17,368 bases of DNA from SIAJ01 sp036266155 (lineage in GTDB: Bacteria > Planctomycetota > Planctomycetia > Gemmatales > Gemmataceae). Under the pieces are notes generated by a model, which saw only the letters and a list, made by a program, of their open reading frames with translations, ran no database searches and was not told the origin of the DNA. Below, in pieces: positions 15,163 to 17,368 of this stretch (its first letter is position 1; the number at the start of each line of letters is the position of its first letter). A program made the position numbers and the translations under genes. The stretch covers positions 1 through 17,368 of the forward strand of contig DATANR010000088.1 in assembly GCA_036266155.1 (NCBI GenBank), in the 5' to 3' direction.

Positions 15163-15729
15163 ATGGAGACGTCCGCCTCCCTGCTCGACCGGCTGCACGC
15201 CACGCCCACCGAAGCGGACTGGCGGCGACTGCACGACCTCTATCGACCGTTGCTGGAAGGCTGGTGTCTGCGCGCCGGTTTGTCGCGGGCGGACGCGGAC
15301 GATCTCACTCAAGACGTGCTGGTCGCGGTCGTTCGCCAGGTCGGCATGCTCGATCGCCCCGGCGCCGGCTCGTTCCGCGGCTGGCTGCGCACGGTTCTGA
15401 GCCGACGGATCATCGATCATCTGCGCCGGCAAGCCGTGCGGCCGGTAGCGGCCAGTGGCATGAATTTGGAAGACCTGGCTGGACCGGATAGCGACCTGAG
15501 CCGCCGATGGGATCGCGAACACGACGTGCACGTCGCCCGCCAGGCGATGCGAGTGGTCGAAGTTGATTTCGCGCCCCCGACTTGGCGCGCGTTTCGTCGA
15601 CAAGTCATTGATGGAGCGCCGGCGGCCGAAGTTGCTGCCGAGGTCGGCATCACGCTTAACGCGGCAATACTCGCGAAGAGCCGCGTATTGAAACGGCTGC
15701 GGCAGGAGGTCGCGGGGCTGATCGGATAA
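15163..15729 (+). CDS. ECF-subfamily RNA polymerase sigma factor
   Basis: 188 residues from the ATG at 15163 (191 from 15154). It directs RNA polymerase to a dedicated promoter set. Region 2 is at about residues 20-95: DLYRPLLEGW, then the conserved DADDLTQDVLVAVVR core-binding helix, then FRGWLRTVLSRRIIDHLRR for -10 recognition. Region 4 is at about 135-188: WRAFRRQVIDGAPAAEVAAEVGITLNAAILAKSRVLKRLRQE, the helix-turn-helix for the -35 element. The linker is short. It sits 27 bases after the zinc-finger kinase with no separate anti-sigma gene nearby. ECF factors next to Ser/Thr kinases are a known planctomycete arrangement, where the kinase is thought to control the sigma factor; I cannot assign the ECF group without an alignment. 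Confidence 0.92.
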   Translation: METSASLLDRLHATPTEADWRRLHDLYRPLLEGWCLRAGLSRADADDLTQDVLVAVVRQVGMLDRPGAGSFRGWLRTVLSRRIIDHLRRQAVRPVAASGMNLEDLAGPDSDLSRRWDREHDVHVARQAMRVVEVDFAPPTWRAFRRQVIDGAPAAEVAAEVGITLNAAILAKSRVLKRLRQEVAGLIG

Positions 15730-15755
15730 CACATCATCGTATTCGGAGCATCGCC

Positions 15756-16748
15756 ATGACGACGTTGATGGTTGCGATCCTGATGGTCGGCGCCGATCCC
15801 AAAGAGCCACCGGCGCGGCCACCTTTGACCGGCGACTTCCTTCGCGAGATTACCAAGCAAAAGGACATGCTCACGATCGCCGACCTAGTCGCCAAGCTCG
15901 GCCCGCCCGATCGCTATGAACATGCCGATCTCATCAAGGACGTCAAGGTCATTGCCGACGTCCAGCTCATTTGGGAGGACGATGCCGTCATCGAAATGCG
16001 CTACAAGGATCAGAAGCTGACCGCGCTGACGGCCCGCTATTCCGGCCGGCCCGCGAGCAATCGGGGGCCTGCTGTTGTCCTCCAGCTCAAGCCCAGCGCC
16101 GTCATGGCCGACGTGAGCAAGCTGCTTGGCAACCTCGGTCTTCGAGAGGAAAGCCCCGATGGGCCGGTCTACAAGATGAACCGCAAGGGCCAGTTTGAAG
16201 CCTCGATCACGGACGGCAAGTTCGCCGGCTATACGATCGCCGGCGGTTTCCATGATCCGAAGAAACTCGATGCGTTACCTGCCTGGGTCGCCCGGCCGGC
16301 GCTGACGCGCGAACTGGGCGATCGGCTCGCCAAGGAGGTCAAGGACGGCAAATTGACACGCGACGACCTTCTGAAAAAGCTCGGTACGCCGAACTTAATC
16401 GCCTGGCCGCACGACGGCTCGCATGGGCCGAAGGGATCGGTCCAGATCGCGTGGAATGAAGTCACTCGGATCGAGACCGTCTTCGACAAGGGCATGTCGG
16501 TCTATCTGTCGGGCCAGTTCGCCGCGCAATTGCCGATCGAAGGGATCACGCCCGAGGCCTTCATGAAACTGAATCACAAGACCGACGGCCTGCGGGAAAA
16601 GGTCTTCACGGATGCACTCGGCAAACCGGCGGAAGAAGCGAAAGACAAGGAAGGCCGCAAGGTCTTGCGCTGGGGCAGCCAGCGGTCAATTGAGGCGTAC
16701 TTGGATGCGGACGACAAGCCGACGGCGGTGCGGTTTGATGGGAAATAA
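15756..16748 (+). CDS. Protein of unknown function with three SmpA/BamE-like repeats
   Basis: 330 residues, unrecognised by name. GGAG at 15745-15748, seven bases before the ATG, supports the start. The first 13 residues (MTTLMVAILMVGA) are hydrophobic and may be a short export signal, but lack the usual basic residues. Three segments share a pattern of helix, LGxP turn and beta-hairpin: about 28-95 (LVAKLGPPDRYE...VQLIWEDDAVIEMRYKDQKL), 195-252 (LLKKLGTPNLIAW...VQIAWNEVTRIETVF) and 270-328 (TDALGKPAEEA...RWGSQRSIEAYLDADDKPTAV). This recalls the SmpA/BamE or BLIP-like fold, in which a helix pair ends at LGxP before a sheet; this is a fold guess. It follows the sigma factor by 26 bases, so it is probably the third gene of that operon. 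Confidence 0.75.
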   Translation: MTTLMVAILMVGADPKEPPARPPLTGDFLREITKQKDMLTIADLVAKLGPPDRYEHADLIKDVKVIADVQLIWEDDAVIEMRYKDQKLTALTARYSGRPASNRGPAVVLQLKPSAVMADVSKLLGNLGLREESPDGPVYKMNRKGQFEASITDGKFAGYTIAGGFHDPKKLDALPAWVARPALTRELGDRLAKEVKDGKLTRDDLLKKLGTPNLIAWPHDGSHGPKGSVQIAWNEVTRIETVFDKGMSVYLSGQFAAQLPIEGITPEAFMKLNHKTDGLREKVFTDALGKPAEEAKDKEGRKVLRWGSQRSIEAYLDADDKPTAVRFDGK

Positions 16749-16779
16749 CAAGGCGAGCGTCGAGGCGTAAGCCACCGCT

Positions 16780-17232
16780 CTAAACATCCTTAGCTTTCTT
16801 ATTGTCGACGAGGACACGGTGGATGGAGAAATGGCCGGCGCTGCCGCGTTTGTGTTTGGTGGGCTTGAGATAGCGATTCTTGGGCGGGCTCTTGATCCAG
16901 CGCTCGGTCCAGGCTTGCGACAGGCGCTCGACGAGATAAGCACGCAGGTCGGTGATCGACGCCGCCCGCGCGCGCAGGCCAGCGAGCAGGTCGTCGGGCG
17001 GCACGAGGAAATGCAAGGTGATCAGTTCACGCTGCAGATCGTACAGGAGATTGAAGGTGGAGAGCGTCGCCGGCGGGCGCTTTTGCGTGTCGGCGACCAG
17101 GCCGCGCACGACTTGCAGCAGGTTGTACAGCAGCATGCACAACGATGCCTGGAAGATGATCGCCTGCGGACTGCTGCCAATGAGATGGTGGAGATGAAAG
17201 ACCTCGGCGACCTGTTGAAACACTGGCTCCGT
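16780..17232 (-). pseudogene. C-terminal remnant of an IS4-type transposase
   Basis: The minus strand encodes about 150 residues resembling the C-terminal end of IS4-family DDE transposases: EPVFQQVAEVFHLHHLIG, then a helical LLYNLLQVVRG stretch, then a basic tail (PPKNRYLKPTKHKRG). An in-frame TAA (17233-17235) lies directly before it. Upstream of that the frame reads YRLYLWRHYGW, which could continue the transposase, so the TAA may be a nonsense mutation of one codon; a second stop (TGA) and a palindrome follow. The catalytic Asp residues are not in the window, so this is a broken or truncated copy. The tail ends at a TAG at 16780, 31 bases after the three-repeat gene. No terminal inverted repeat was recognised. 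An exact IS name needs a search. Confidence 0.7.
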
Positions 17233-17268
17233 TTACCAGCCATAATGCCTCCAAAGATAAAGCCTATA

Positions 17269-17309
17269 TCAGGCGTTCAACGCGTGACGTTGCCGCGCTG
17301 AACGCCTGA
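17269..17309. repeat. 11-bp perfect inverted repeat at the break of the transposase remnant
   Basis: TCAGGCGTTCA (17269-17279) and TGAACGCCTGA (17299-17309) are exact complements separated by 19 bases. The pair lies just beyond the point where the transposase reading frame fails. It may be the end of another inserted element or a hairpin; the window ends too soon to tell. The remaining bases to 17368 show nothing I can identify. Confidence 0.45.
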
Positions 17310-17368
17310 GTGAATCGCCTCGAGGTTACTTATCGTCGCGTGGCTTGGGTGTGGTCAAGTCCGGCGAC

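Noticed and set aside
16819..17301. Plus-strand open frame of 160 codons at the right edge
   Set aside because: It is antisense to the transposase remnant, which has recognisable family sequence; the plus-strand product does not.

Overview
The window looks like chromosomal DNA from a planctomycete, probably a Gemmata-like (Gemmatales) lineage. I infer this from gene content and high GC: two membrane-anchored Ser/Thr kinases with planctomycete-style extra domains, a kinase-linked ECF sigma factor, a Tat-exported Gfo/Idh/MocA oxidoreductase paired with a Tat-exported sugar isomerase-like protein, a degenerate NtrC-like regulator, and lineage-typical proteins of unknown function. No rRNA, tRNA, CRISPR array or replication origin was seen.

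Layout. 1-282: no convincing gene, but a small cluster of direct and inverted 12-bp repeats. 283-1026 (+): conserved protein starting MCCFS. 1066-3359 (+): HtrA-type serine protease and a TIM-barrel sugar isomerase/epimerase joined by a GTGA stop/start overlap. 3470-4807 (+): PAS / pseudo-AAA+ / Fis-type regulator. 4875-6488 (+): single-pass membrane-anchored protein with a pseudopilin-like C-terminal segment. 6712-9075 (+): Ser/Thr kinase with a TPR C-terminus. 9076-9268: convergent intergenic region with a 23-bp perfect hairpin. 11667-9269 (-): Tat-exported Gfo/Idh/MocA oxidoreductase and sugar isomerase/epimerase, coupled by an ATGA overlap. 11668-11775: divergent promoter region. 11776-16748 (+): 1119-residue zinc-finger/kinase/double-propeller protein, ECF sigma factor, and a three-repeat protein of unknown function. 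16780 to near the right edge (-): 5'-broken IS4-type transposase remnant.

How the genes may work together. The most informative block is 11776-16748. The large kinase begins with an anti-sigma-type zinc motif (H5, H30, C34, C37), crosses the membrane once, and carries two beta-propellers outside; the next gene is an ECF sigma factor without a separate anti-sigma gene. A reasonable inference is that the kinase is itself the sensor and anti-sigma partner, with the last gene of the set as target or accessory. The minus-strand pair is probably an exported sugar-modifying unit. The left part is a run of same-strand genes in which only the protease/isomerase pair is clearly coupled. All functions are inferred from reading the sequence; no database search was run.
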